Positions 7,485 through 16,233 are shown, numbered from the stretch's first letter. The stretch is DNA of 21,550 nucleotides from Fusobacterium sp. (GCA_020024915.1 JAHHSZ010000021.1:1-21550), one strand, 5' to 3'. The notes: a model not told the origin generated them from the sequence alone. A program made the numbers and translations.

Positions 7485-8282
7485 TTATAGGTTATGGTTA
7501 TTTTTTCTGTTTACCATTTCTTTTATTATGAATGTAGCTACATCATCAGCATATTTTCCAGGTCCAAATCCTGCATCATATCCTAATTCTTTAGCAAGTT
7601 CATTAGTGATTCTAGCTCCACCAGCTATTAATATAACTTTGTCTCTTAGTCCTTCTGCTTCTAAAAGTTCTACTAAGTTAGTTAAGTTCTTAATATGTAC
7701 ATCTTTTTGAGTTACAGTTTGTGAAACTATTAAGGCATCAGCTTTTAATTCAATAGCTTTTTGAATAAACTCTTCATTTGGAACTTGGCTTCCTAAGTTA
7801 TAAGCTTTTACCCCTTTATATCTCTCAAGACCATAATGTCCTGCATATCCCTTCATATTCATAATTGCATCTATACCAACAGTATGTGCGTCTGTACCTG
7901 TACTTGCTCCTACCATTACTACATCTCTTCCAATGTTTTCTTTTATATAATCTTCACACTCATGCATATCCATAGTATCTATTTCTAATGCTTGTACATG
8001 AATATCTTCATAGTTAACTGTATGAGAAGTTGATCCATATACTACATAATAAGAAAACTCTTTATCTAGTGCTTCTGAGAAAGCTACTGCTGGATTTACG
8101 AATCCCATTTTCTTAGCAAGTTGTATAGCAGCTTCTACTCCTTTTTCATTATTTGGAACTGGAAGAGTAAAACTTAATTGTACCTTTCCATCATTCATTG
8201 TATCCCCATAAGGTTTTAATTGAGTTAAATCCAATGTTTTATCATAATCTTTTTTATCAGTTGAATATAATCCTCCAGACAT
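7485..8282 (-). CDS. kamE: Lysine 5,6-aminomutase beta subunit
   Basis: KamE carries the cobalamin-binding Rossmann domain of the adenosylcobalamin- and PLP-dependent enzyme that moves the terminal amino group of L-beta-lysine (or D-lysine) one carbon inward. The 265-residue protein has the base-off B12 motif DAHTVG with H133 as the cobalt ligand. K144 in MNMK is at the same number as the PLP-forming lysine described for the clostridial beta subunit. The remaining B12 signature appears further on (SQTVTQK, then IAGGARITNELA). Its ATG overlaps the kamD stop as TAATG, with GGAGG just upstream inside kamD, ensuring equal production of the two subunits. It is the last gene of the operon and is followed by a strong terminator. 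Confidence 0.96.
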   Translation of the reverse strand: MSGGLYSTDKKDYDKTLDLTQLKPYGDTMNDGKVQLSFTLPVPNNEKGVEAAIQLAKKMGFVNPAVAFSEALDKEFSYYVVYGSTSHTVNYEDIHVQALEIDTMDMHECEDYIKENIGRDVVMVGASTGTDAHTVGIDAIMNMKGYAGHYGLERYKGVKAYNLGSQVPNEEFIQKAIELKADALIVSQTVTQKDVHIKNLTNLVELLEAEGLRDKVILIAGGARITNELAKELGYDAGFGPGKYADDVATFIIKEMVNRKNNHNL

Positions 8283-9838
8283 TATCTCTTACCTCCAAGC
8301 ATTGATTCTATAAATGGATTGAAATAACTTGAATCTTTTTCAAATACTCCAGCTAATCCTTTTCCACCATCTATTGGTCTTCTTATTCCAGCAAATACTC
8401 CCCCTTCTATTGTTTTGAATATTCCTGTTGTTTCAATAGTTTTTAAAAGTTCTGCTGCTTTTTCTAATACCTCTTTAGCTCTGTTTTCCATTATTCCACC
8501 CTTTTTAAATTGGATGTCATTTCCTAAATCTTCCATATTATTGAAAATATATTTTGCATTTTCAATAGAAAGTGCCCTATCTGACATAAATGGAGTATGG
8601 ATTGCTTCTGTTAACATTCCTAATAGGTGAACTTTTTGACCTGTCATTATACTTACCATATTAAATAAAGCATCTTGTACATGTCCTTTAAATATATTTC
8701 CTGTCATAAATTTTGTAGGAGGCATATATTTTAAAGGTGCTTTAGGGAAGATCTCTCTTGCCATTTGAGCTTGTGCTAACTCATATAAGAATCCATTTTT
8801 TGTATCTGGATGCATTTCAAAAGCATGTCCAAGACCCATTTGCTCTTCAGGAAGTCCTGCTACTAATGCGAACTGCTCATTTATAAATTGAGAAGCTAAT
8901 ACTGTATGTGCCTCTTCAATTGCGTCAGCAGTAGTTAGGTAGTTATCCTCTCCTGTATTGATTATAACTCCTGCAAATCCGTTGATTACTCTTGAGAAAA
9001 ACTGGTCAATCAATGTTCTCTTCATATTGATATCTCTAAATAGAATTCCATATAATGCGTCGTTAAGCATCATATCTAATCTCTCTAATGCTCCCATAGC
9101 TGCTATTTCTGGCATACACAATCCTGAACAGTAGTTGCATAATCTTATATATCTTTTTAACTCTACTCCAACCTCATCAAGTGCTTTTCTCATAATTCTA
9201 AAGTTTTCTTGAGTGGCAACAGTTCCTCCAAATCCCTCTGTTGTAGCTCCATACGGAACATAGTCTAAAAGTGATTGTCCAGTAGTTCTAATAACTGCTA
9301 TAACATCTGCACCCTGTCTTGCAGCAGCAACAGCTTGAGTAACGTCCTCATAGATATTTCCTGTGGCAACTATAACATAAATATATGGACCTTTCTTATC
9401 TCCATAAACACCTAAATACTCTTCTCTTTTTGCTCTATTTGCTTTAACTCTTTCTACAGTTTTTTCTACTATTGGTTTTAATGCAAGTCTGATATCAAAA
9501 TCATCATGCCACTTCATTTTTGTTATATCTAACTCTTTTTTAGCTACTTTTTCTGCTATTTCTTGTGGTTGTAATCCTGTTTCTAGCATAGCATTTCCAA
9601 TATATTTAGCTACTCCTAAAGATAGGTTTCCATTCTCTTTTATGAAATCTACTACCACGTTAGGTAATGGAACTTCAAAATCATCTATTCCATCTATTCC
9701 TAATAATCTACATATAGTTCTTTCAACAGTTACTGTACTATGTTTATCTATAAATACTTGGGCATCAGCAGCTATATTCTTCGCTGAAGTACGAGCCTCT
9801 TCTACTAAATTCCAATTTAGGTTTAATTTGCTCTCCAT
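8282..9838 (-). CDS. kamD: Lysine 5,6-aminomutase alpha subunit
   Basis: KamD is the large TIM-barrel subunit of lysine 5,6-aminomutase, where the substrate-PLP adduct and the 5'-deoxyadenosyl radical react. At 518 residues it matches the usual size of the family. It begins MESKLNLNWNLVEEARTSAKNIA and contains conserved stretches such as LCNYCSGLCMPEIAAMGALERLDMML and the glycine-rich tail GGVFAGIRRPIDGGKGLAGV. It starts 3 bases after the kamC stop and shares one base with kamE. In the fermentation pathway it makes 3,5-diaminohexanoate from beta-lysine in the cytoplasm. Recognition is by whole-length similarity plus the KamE partner. Confidence 0.95.
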   Translation of the reverse strand: MESKLNLNWNLVEEARTSAKNIAADAQVFIDKHSTVTVERTICRLLGIDGIDDFEVPLPNVVVDFIKENGNLSLGVAKYIGNAMLETGLQPQEIAEKVAKKELDITKMKWHDDFDIRLALKPIVEKTVERVKANRAKREEYLGVYGDKKGPYIYVIVATGNIYEDVTQAVAAARQGADVIAVIRTTGQSLLDYVPYGATTEGFGGTVATQENFRIMRKALDEVGVELKRYIRLCNYCSGLCMPEIAAMGALERLDMMLNDALYGILFRDINMKRTLIDQFFSRVINGFAGVIINTGEDNYLTTADAIEEAHTVLASQFINEQFALVAGLPEEQMGLGHAFEMHPDTKNGFLYELAQAQMAREIFPKAPLKYMPPTKFMTGNIFKGHVQDALFNMVSIMTGQKVHLLGMLTEAIHTPFMSDRALSIENAKYIFNNMEDLGNDIQFKKGGIMENRAKEVLEKAAELLKTIETTGIFKTIEGGVFAGIRRPIDGGKGLAGVFEKDSSYFNPFIESMLGGKR

Positions 9839-9841
9839 TCT

Positions 9842-11305
9842 TTAATCCTCCTTGCTATACTCTTGTAATATTATATTGGCAAACTTTTCATCAATTCCTA
9901 TAAGTTTAGCTATATTCAATGCGTCTTTTGGAACTTCACTTTCATTAGATCTCTCCAATCTATAATCCATATAATCCTGTATCAAACTCATTGAATTTAC
10001 ACTAATCTCAATTTTTGTTTTTAATTTATTAAAATCCACATTTTTTAATCCCACTACTTCATAGTGATTCATATTGGGTTGAGCAATACCATCAAAATGT
10101 GTTGTTATCAAAGAGATACTATCTTTATCATTTAAACACTCTGCTAAAGCTTTTACAAATTTTTGTCCCTCTTTTGGATTTGTTCCCCTTGCAAATTCAT
10201 CAAAGACTACAAATCCTGTTCCTAATTCTAAAAATACATTTACCTCTTTTAACTTCATTATCTCAGCCCCAAAGGTACTCAATCCTTTAGATATATCCTG
10301 CATATCATCAGAAACAAAGAAAACAAAGTCAACAATTGGAAATTCTGCTTCATCTGCTACAACAAAAAAACCATAATTAAATAATAATAAATTTTCAGTT
10401 ATAGTTTTTAAGGCAACACTCTTTCCACCCATATTAGCACCAGTTATTATTGTAACTCCTGAAGTTAACTCTATATCTATTGGTGTGAAATTTTTCCCTT
10501 TACTATCTAGCATCTCTTTTACTTCTATATTTACAAGTTTTTTAGCTGATATTTTCATCTCTGTAGATATTTTTGCTCTTTTTCCACCATATTGTTGTGC
10601 AAATCTTACCTTTGCCATTAAAAAATCTAAATTTCCTATTTTGTCAATATTTTCTAAATACACTTCCCCGTACTTTAAAATTTCTGCTGAAAGAATCTGT
10701 CTTATCCTTAACTCCTCTTGCTCTTCTTCAACAAGAACACTTAATCTCTCCTCTTTTAATCTTCCAATCTCATCTATATCAGAAGTGGAAAAGATCTTCT
10801 TTTCTATAGATTTTTTTTTATCTCTGATCTCTTTTAAAACTTCTGAATAACTATCATAAATGTAAAATGTTGGAACCTTTTCTCCATCTGGATCCAATGC
10901 TTCAAGTACTTTACTTATATCATTTAACCTAAATACTTCTAACTCTTTTGGAAATTTCTCCAGATATTCGTTTAAATTTTCCATCAACATACCTTGAACT
11001 TTTATCTCAAAAAGGTCAACATCATCTAGTATATTTCCTTTTAAACAGTTCTTTAAAATATTTTTTATATCTTTTAATCTATGAATAATGCCCTCTATAT
11101 TTCTTACTGTGTCTCTATCACTTTCAGAATATTTTAGAAAAACCTCCATTTTAGAGAATTCGGCTTCTAATTCCTGCTCCTCCCCCTTATTGTAGTTTTT
11201 CAACTTTTTCAATTTATCATTTCCGTAAAGTGACAAAGTTTCAACTCTATTTAAAAGAGGTTTAAAACCTAGTCTATCCAAGCTTTTATCATCTATAAAT
11301 CTCAT
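9842..11305 (-). CDS. kamC: MutS-like ATPase of the lysine aminomutase system
   Basis: This 487-residue protein has a C-terminal MutS/MutS2-type ABC ATPase: Walker A GANMGGKS (289-296), the signature-like DISKGLSTFGAEI (337-349) and Walker B VVFDE (366-370) followed by ARGTNPKEG. The N-terminal 280 residues are helical core and lever regions rich in charged coiled coil. The mismatch-binding domains of MutS and the Smr nuclease of MutS2 are both absent, so DNA repair is unlikely. In fusobacterial lysine clusters this gene is called kamC. It is thought to work with KamB as an ATP-driven reactivase that replaces damaged cobalamin in lysine 5,6-aminomutase. Its ATG overlaps the kamB stop as ATGA. 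The gene identity is strong by context; the biochemical role is from family annotation and analogy. Confidence 0.9.
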   Translation of the reverse strand: MRFIDDKSLDRLGFKPLLNRVETLSLYGNDKLKKLKNYNKGEEQELEAEFSKMEVFLKYSESDRDTVRNIEGIIHRLKDIKNILKNCLKGNILDDVDLFEIKVQGMLMENLNEYLEKFPKELEVFRLNDISKVLEALDPDGEKVPTFYIYDSYSEVLKEIRDKKKSIEKKIFSTSDIDEIGRLKEERLSVLVEEEQEELRIRQILSAEILKYGEVYLENIDKIGNLDFLMAKVRFAQQYGGKRAKISTEMKISAKKLVNIEVKEMLDSKGKNFTPIDIELTSGVTIITGANMGGKSVALKTITENLLLFNYGFFVVADEAEFPIVDFVFFVSDDMQDISKGLSTFGAEIMKLKEVNVFLELGTGFVVFDEFARGTNPKEGQKFVKALAECLNDKDSISLITTHFDGIAQPNMNHYEVVGLKNVDFNKLKTKIEISVNSMSLIQDYMDYRLERSNESEVPKDALNIAKLIGIDEKFANIILQEYSKED

Positions 11306-12330
11306 ATTTTTTCACCTACTACATCTATCACATTGACATTTAATTTCTCTTCTAAGAGAGTTCTAAACTTCTCCTTAGGAAAATCATATCCAAGAGGAGA
11401 GTGAGGATTACAGGTTACAAATAGAAGATTTATTGGATTCAATACTCTAATATTTATTCCACAGGCTTCTATTTTTTTTAAAGTTATAAAATCTGTAAAT
11501 ACTCTTGTTCCATCTTTTACAACCAAGGTTAAGTTCTTGAAATTTTGTCTATTTTTTATCAAAGTTTCTAAAAACTTCTGTGTAATTGCTCCTCTGATTG
11601 CTATAACTTCTATATCATCATTGAAATAATTCTTTATTTCTTTATTTGATTCAAGAGAACTTATTCCTTCTAAGTTTTTAATGCTTCCATCTCTATATAT
11701 AACAACTGCTCTAGTTTCTAAGAAGTGATCTTCTATATACTTTTTCAATTCCATATTTTCGAAAACTGGAAGCTGTAATAAAGATACTGTTGTCTTAGTC
11801 TCATCTATTACTTTCCCCATATCTAAAGAAAGAGCTGCTCCTGTGGATAAAATAGTAGCCTCTGTTACATCACTCATTGCACTTCCCTTTCTACTTAAAG
11901 CTCCATCTACAATAGAAAGTTCACTGCCATATCTCTCCATCAACTCCAATATCTCTTTAATTTGCCTATTGTATGATGGCCCAGCTATATCTACATATCC
12001 TGAAGTTATCGCTCTTACTATTACTATATTCCCCATAGGGGTAGAGAAATCTGTGGTATACAGAATCTCTCCTGTTATATCACAGTTTCTCAAACAATCT
12101 CTAGCAGTAGCTATAACAGTATTTGGATATACATATATTCTAGGTTTTGAAGTAGTAGTTACAACATCTACCTCCTCACCATCTCTACCTATAGATGTGA
12201 GTCCCACTACTTTCTTGTCACCTATCTTATTTATAAGAAAGTTTAATAGAGTTGTCTTTCCTACATTTTTCTCCATCCCTATTATTGATATTCTTTTATA
12301 TTGTTTTAAAAGTGTATATACATCCAACAT
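11302..12330 (-). CDS. kamB: KamB, P-loop partner of KamC
   Basis: KamB is a 342-residue protein with an N-terminal P-loop (GMEKNVGKTT, about 18-27) on a RISIIG strand, so it probably binds a nucleotide. The rest includes PRIYVYPNTVIATARDCL and IVDGALSRKGSAMSDVTEA, a stretch that fits a second nucleotide-site element. The protein is found in lysine fermentation clusters between kamA and kamC and is regarded as the second component of the aminomutase reactivating system. It follows kamA by 24 bases (GAGG ribosome site) and shares four bases with kamC, implying tight coupling and a physical complex. No membrane segment is present. The name rests on gene order and characteristic length; the mechanism has not been shown by anything in this sequence. 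Confidence 0.87.
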   Translation of the reverse strand: MLDVYTLLKQYKRISIIGMEKNVGKTTLLNFLINKIGDKKVVGLTSIGRDGEEVDVVTTTSKPRIYVYPNTVIATARDCLRNCDITGEILYTTDFSTPMGNIVIVRAITSGYVDIAGPSYNRQIKEILELMERYGSELSIVDGALSRKGSAMSDVTEATILSTGAALSLDMGKVIDETKTTVSLLQLPVFENMELKKYIEDHFLETRAVVIYRDGSIKNLEGISSLESNKEIKNYFNDDIEVIAIRGAITQKFLETLIKNRQNFKNLTLVVKDGTRVFTDFITLKKIEACGINIRVLNPINLLFVTCNPHSPLGYDFPKEKFRTLLEEKLNVNVIDVVGEKI

Positions 12331-12354
12331 TGGCTACCTCTTCACTAGAAATTT

Positions 12355-13602
12355 TTATTTTTCATTTCTCTTATGTCTATCTAATTCTTTTGGTTCTATT
12401 GCCATAGCTCCACCACTTAGAAGTTTTGAAACTCCAGTATTCAATCTGTGAGCTTTACAGTCATCACATTGACACTCTTCATGGTACTCTTCTGGCTCTG
12501 TATAAGTAGTTATTACTCCTTCAAAGTTTCTTAATACTACTTTATGTGGCGATTGAGAAATTACATATTGAGGCATTACAGGAGTTTTTCCTCCTCCACC
12601 AGGTGCATCTACAACAAATGTAGGTACTGCATACCCAGAAGTATGTCCTCTTAATCCTTCAATAATCTCGATTCCTTTAGAAACTGGTGTTCTGAAGTGC
12701 TCAAGTCCCATTGATAAGTCACATTGATAAATATAGTATGGTCTAACTCTCATTTTTACTAATTCATGAACTAATCTCTTCATTACATGCACACAGTCAT
12801 TAATTCCTCTTAATAATACTGATTGGTTTCCTAAAGGAATTCCAGCATTAGCCAATCTTTCACAAGCTGCTTTAGCTTCTGGAGTAACTTCTTTTGGATG
12901 GTTAAAGTGAGTATTTAACCAGATTGGGTGGTATTTCTTTAACATCTCTACTAATTCTGGGGTTATTCTTTGAGGTAAAACAACTGGTGTTCTTGACCCA
13001 ATTCTTACTATCTCCACGTGAGGAATAGCTCTTAATTTTTTGATGATATACTCTAAAGTTTCATCAGAAACTAATAAAGCATCTCCTCCTGATAGTAATA
13101 CGTCTCTTACTTGTGGAGTTTTTGCAATATACTCAATAGCTTTATCTATTCTTTCCATAGGCATAGCTTGGTCATGAGCTCCTGCAAATCTTCTACGAGT
13201 ACAGTGTCTACAATACATAGAACACATATCTGTTATTAATAATAATACTCTGTCAGGATATCTGTGAGTTAATCCTGGAACTGGTGAATCCCCATCTTCA
13301 TGTAACGGGTCTAATAAGTCAGCTTCTGATTTATGAATCTCTCTTATTGATGGTATAGCTTGTTTTCTAATTGGACAATTAGGATCGTCTATATCCATTA
13401 ATGAGAAATAGTAAGGAGTAACTGCCATTCTCAATGTTTCAAGTGTTTTATTAACTCCTTCTTCTTCCTCTTCACTCAAGTTGATGTATTTTTTTAAATC
13501 ATCTAAAGTTTCTATTCTATTTCTTACTTGCCAGTGCCAATCATTCCATTCTGCATCAGTTACATTTGGGAAAAACTTTGCTCTTGTATTAACGGTATTC
13601 AT
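12355..13602 (-). CDS. kamA: L-lysine 2,3-aminomutase
   Basis: KamA is a radical-SAM, PLP-dependent enzyme that converts L-lysine to L-beta-lysine, the first step of fermentation. The 415-residue protein matches the clostridial enzyme in length. The cluster motif is C127-x3-C131-x2-C134 (CSMYCRHCTRRRF). The PLP lysine is K339 in PGGGGKTP. The structural zinc ligands known in the clostridial enzyme have counterparts in C270 and the C-terminal C377, C379 and C382 (CQCDDC). The SGGDALL and GSRTPVVLPQRIT motifs are intact. AAGGAGATG precedes the ATG. It sits 56 bases after kdd and 24 bases before kamB, in the lysine operon. Confidence 0.97.
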   Translation of the reverse strand: MNTVNTRAKFFPNVTDAEWNDWHWQVRNRIETLDDLKKYINLSEEEEEGVNKTLETLRMAVTPYYFSLMDIDDPNCPIRKQAIPSIREIHKSEADLLDPLHEDGDSPVPGLTHRYPDRVLLLITDMCSMYCRHCTRRRFAGAHDQAMPMERIDKAIEYIAKTPQVRDVLLSGGDALLVSDETLEYIIKKLRAIPHVEIVRIGSRTPVVLPQRITPELVEMLKKYHPIWLNTHFNHPKEVTPEAKAACERLANAGIPLGNQSVLLRGINDCVHVMKRLVHELVKMRVRPYYIYQCDLSMGLEHFRTPVSKGIEIIEGLRGHTSGYAVPTFVVDAPGGGGKTPVMPQYVISQSPHKVVLRNFEGVITTYTEPEEYHEECQCDDCKAHRLNTGVSKLLSGGAMAIEPKELDRHKRNEK

Positions 13603-13658
13603 ATTCTCATCTCCTTATTCCACTTTTAAATTTTACATTTTCTAGTTTCTACATTATG

Positions 13659-14696
13659 TTATACATATAACTCATTAAAGATTTCTCTTAAAACTGCACT
13701 TTCTCTTAATTCTTCTAATGTTATAGCTGCATGGTCTTTAGTATATCCATTTCCAACCATCATAGTTACATCTTTTCCTACACCCTCTGCTCCAAGAGCT
13801 GCCTTTGTAAATGATGTAGCCATTGAGAAGAAATAAACTATTCCTAAATCTTTAACTGGAAGAATTGTTGACATCTCAGTATTTGCTACGTTTACACAGT
13901 TGATAGCTACATCTACTTCTTTACCATCATTAGCTTCTAATACTGCATTTAGTACTTCTATTGGTTTAGTAGCATCTGCTACTACAACTTTTACTCTAGA
14001 ACTTACTCTCTCTAATAGAGCTTTTTCTTTTTCATTTCTCACTAATCCAATTACATTTCCAGTAGGACCTACTCTTTTTACAGCTTCATATGCACATAAC
14101 ATTCCTGATTTTCCAGCTGATCCTAAGATTACCACTGATTGACATGGTCTTACAAGTTTAGCTACTTGAGCAGGTGCTCCAGCTACATCTAGTGCTGCTA
14201 GTGCTAAAGTCTCAGGCATATCTTGTGGTAATACTGCATAGATTCCACTTTCGAATAATATTGCTTTACCTTTGATCTCTACTCTATCTATTTCAGGTTT
14301 TATATCTATTATTTCATCTATTCTTAATGGAGTTAATGAAAGAGAAACAAGAGTTGCTATTTTGTCTCCAACTTTTAAATCAGTTTTCCCTTCTAAATCT
14401 GCCCCTATTTTTTCAATTTTTCCTATCAACATTCCACCAGATCCTGTTACTGGATTTTGCATCTTTCCTCTTTCTCTAACTATCTCTTTTATTTTAGTTT
14501 TAATTTTTTCTATATCATGTCCTGCTTCTTCTTCTATTTGAGTGAATGAAGCTGAGTCAATATTTAAAGCTATTACATCTATTAATATTTCATTTGAATA
14601 AATTTCCATATCATTATTAATTTTTAATGCTGGTTGTGGTAATACTCCTTGTGGCTCTATTACTCTGTGTGTTCCATATTTACATCCTTTTAACAT
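13659..14696 (-). CDS. kdd: L-erythro-3,5-diaminohexanoate dehydrogenase
   Basis: Kdd oxidises 3,5-diaminohexanoate to 5-amino-3-oxohexanoate with NAD(P), releasing ammonia. The 345-residue protein begins with the characteristic MLKGCKYGTHRVIEPQGVLPQ. It has an alcohol-dehydrogenase-like N-terminal part and a Rossmann domain with the glycine-rich GSAGKSG (192-198). No zinc-site cysteine cluster of classical medium-chain dehydrogenases is visible. GGGGG about 8 bases before the ATG is the ribosome site. It lies between kce (25 bases upstream) and kamA (56 bases downstream). The position after kal and kce is the order known for fusobacteria, supporting the assignment. Confidence 0.95.
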   Translation of the reverse strand: MLKGCKYGTHRVIEPQGVLPQPALKINNDMEIYSNEILIDVIALNIDSASFTQIEEEAGHDIEKIKTKIKEIVRERGKMQNPVTGSGGMLIGKIEKIGADLEGKTDLKVGDKIATLVSLSLTPLRIDEIIDIKPEIDRVEIKGKAILFESGIYAVLPQDMPETLALAALDVAGAPAQVAKLVRPCQSVVILGSAGKSGMLCAYEAVKRVGPTGNVIGLVRNEKEKALLERVSSRVKVVVADATKPIEVLNAVLEANDGKEVDVAINCVNVANTEMSTILPVKDLGIVYFFSMATSFTKAALGAEGVGKDVTMMVGNGYTKDHAAITLEELRESAVLREIFNELYV

Positions 14697-14721
14697 TATG
14701 ATACCCCCTATAATTCTAATT

Positions 14722-15537
14722 CTATTTTGTTAAACTCAAAATTCTTCTTGCTTCATCTGGAGTTGCTATCTCTCTTCCTAACTCTTTTGCTAATCTAACT
14801 ACTTTTTCTACTAACTCTCCATTAGACTTAGCTAATACCCCTTTGTCTATATATACGTTATCTTCAAACCCAACTCTTACATGTCCTCCCATTGTTATTG
14901 CTAAAGCAGCCATTGGGAACTCATGTCTTCCAATTCCTGAAACTGTCCAAGTTGATCCTTGAGGAATACTCTCACTTATGAAAACCAAATCTCTTGCACT
15001 AGCTGACATCTGGACACCTAATACAAAGTCAAAGTGCATAGGTTCTTTTATAAAACCTTGTTTTGCATATCTGATAGCATAATCTACCATACCTTTATCA
15101 AATACTTCTATCTCTGGTTTTACATTTCTTTCTATCATTATTTTTCCAAAGTTCTTGATAGTGTTTTCTGTATTAACAAATACTTCATCTCCACCAAAGT
15201 TACAAGTTCCACAATCTAGTGTAGCCATCTCTATTCCTAGTTCAGTAGGCTGTAATCTCTCTAGATCTGTCATCCCTACTGCTCCACCAGTTGATGGTTG
15301 AATAATTACATCTGGACACTTTTCTCTTATTGCATCTATACAAGCTTTAAATCTCTCTTTTGATTGAGTAGGCGTTCCATCATCTTCTCTTACATGTAAA
15401 TGTATTATTGCTGCTCCTGCTTTATAAGCACTGTAAGCTTCTCTAGCTATCTCTTCTACTGTATACGGTACAGCTGGGTTATTTTCTTTTGTTACTTCAG
15501 CTCCACAAATAGCTGCTGTAATTATTAATTTTTCCAT
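14722..15537 (-). CDS. kce: 3-keto-5-aminohexanoate cleavage enzyme
   Basis: Kce belongs to the BKACE (formerly DUF849) family. It condenses 5-amino-3-oxohexanoate with acetyl-CoA and splits the product to acetoacetate and 3-aminobutyryl-CoA. The 271-residue TIM-barrel protein has E14 (GAEVTK), the zinc ligands H46 and H48 in HLHVRE, and the PSTGG and LDCGTCNFGG stretches. The GFEDN segment (about 223-227) carries the late glutamate that completes the metal site in this family. It is located between kal and kdd in the operon. Its length and active-site motifs fit the lysine-pathway member better than other BKACE subfamilies; the neighbours settle the call. Confidence 0.95.
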   Translation of the reverse strand: MEKLIITAAICGAEVTKENNPAVPYTVEEIAREAYSAYKAGAAIIHLHVREDDGTPTQSKERFKACIDAIREKCPDVIIQPSTGGAVGMTDLERLQPTELGIEMATLDCGTCNFGGDEVFVNTENTIKNFGKIMIERNVKPEIEVFDKGMVDYAIRYAKQGFIKEPMHFDFVLGVQMSASARDLVFISESIPQGSTWTVSGIGRHEFPMAALAITMGGHVRVGFEDNVYIDKGVLAKSNGELVEKVVRLAKELGREIATPDEARRILSLTK

Positions 15538-15572
15538 AGTGTTATTTCCTCCTCTAAAATTAGCTTAATTTA

Positions 15573-15956
15573 CTATCTTTTTCTTTGTTTATCTTTAGGA
15601 GTAACACATGTTCCACTAGCTCTACACACAACTATTGGTTCTGGAAGTACATCTGCTGCTGAATCATTAATGTCTGGTCTTGGTACTATTACTTTTCTTG
15701 CTTCAAAAACCATTTTTCTTGAAGAATTTCCTGTACTTACTATCTCTCCTACTGCTTCTATAAAATCTCCAGCATATACAGGTGCCATAAACTCAACGCT
15801 ATCATAAGCTTTAAATAATCCTTCATCTCCATCCATTTGGATTAAAAGTTCTGTAGCTACATCTCCAAATAATTGTAACATTCTTGCACCATCTACAAGA
15901 TTTCCTCCATAGTGTGCATCGTGCGAACTCATTCTCATTCTAATCATTGACTTCAT
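15573..15956 (-). CDS. kal: 3-aminobutyryl-CoA ammonia-lyase
   Basis: Kal removes ammonia from L-3-aminobutyryl-CoA to give crotonyl-CoA, linking lysine breakdown to butyrate formation. The 127-residue protein is a single hot-dog fold (MaoC/thioesterase-like). Conserved segments include RMRMSSHDAHYGGNLVDGARML, and FMAPVYAGDFIEAVGEI in the middle. The start at 15956 has AGGAGG seven bases ahead; a second ATG three codons later is less well placed. It is the first gene behind the lysine riboswitch leader and 35 bases before kce. Confidence 0.94.
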   Translation of the reverse strand: MKSMIRMRMSSHDAHYGGNLVDGARMLQLFGDVATELLIQMDGDEGLFKAYDSVEFMAPVYAGDFIEAVGEIVSTGNSSRKMVFEARKVIVPRPDINDSAADVLPEPIVVCRASGTCVTPKDKQRKR

Positions 15957-15992
15957 TTTTCTTCCTCCTGACTTTTTTCAAATTAATCTACC

Positions 15993-16042
15993 AAAAAAAT
16001 TAAAAAGTGCATGTTCAAATTTGTAAGGTATAATTGCAGCAC
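15993..16042 (-). terminator. Possible attenuator hairpin between riboswitch and kal
   Basis: In minus-strand RNA GUGC (16039-16042) can pair with GCAC (16007-16010), helped by an inner CAAUU/AAUUUG pairing with a bulge. It is followed by U5-AA-U7. The stem is weak and contains an internal loop, so it is only a candidate for the riboswitch expression platform. Confidence 0.35.
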
Positions 16043-16059
16043 AATATTTATGTAAAAAG

Positions 16060-16233
16060 AAAATAGCTCTCCACAAAAACTGTGACAGTGATCATATATT
16101 CATATAATCCCCAAGAAAAAAGTTAAATAAGCTTACTTTATTTCTTTCGGCAATTATGCCCTTCATATAAAACATTGGGAGCTTCTTCCCTTAACATTTT
16201 TATACTACCTCTCATAAATGCACCTCTATTTTT
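16060..16233 (-). ncRNA. Lysine riboswitch (L-box / LYS element)
   Basis: The minus-strand leader of kal contains the conserved lysine-aptamer blocks in order. AAAAAUAG then AGAGGUGC opens the element (P1 5' strand at 16226-16233), then GAGAGGUAGUA follows. GAAGGGCAUAAUUGCCGAA comes next, then GGGGAUUAUAUGAAUAUAUGAUC, then CACUGUCACAG. UGGAGAGCUAUUUU closes it (P1 3' strand at 16060-16066). The P1 strands AAAAUAG and CUAUUUU are perfectly complementary. These blocks match those of known lysC-type lysine riboswitches such as the Bacillus subtilis one. It sits about 100 bases before kal and would read free lysine to control the whole kal-kamE operon. Most known members turn off lysine synthesis or uptake genes, so the location before a breakdown operon is unusual. 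Confidence 0.9.

Noticed and set aside
7319..9838. Looked for a cobalamin riboswitch or separate promoter for kamD/kamE
   Set aside because: The genes ahead overlap or nearly touch, leaving no leader space, and no B12-box-like sequence was seen.
10485..10850. Plus-strand open frames opposite kamC
   Set aside because: Serine/phenylalanine-rich translations typical of the complement of a lysine/glutamate-rich coiled-coil gene.
11843..12451. Plus-strand open frame of 202 codons
   Set aside because: It lies opposite kamB and the end of kamA, has no ribosome site, and its hydrophobic composition is what the reverse of an AT-rich gene gives.
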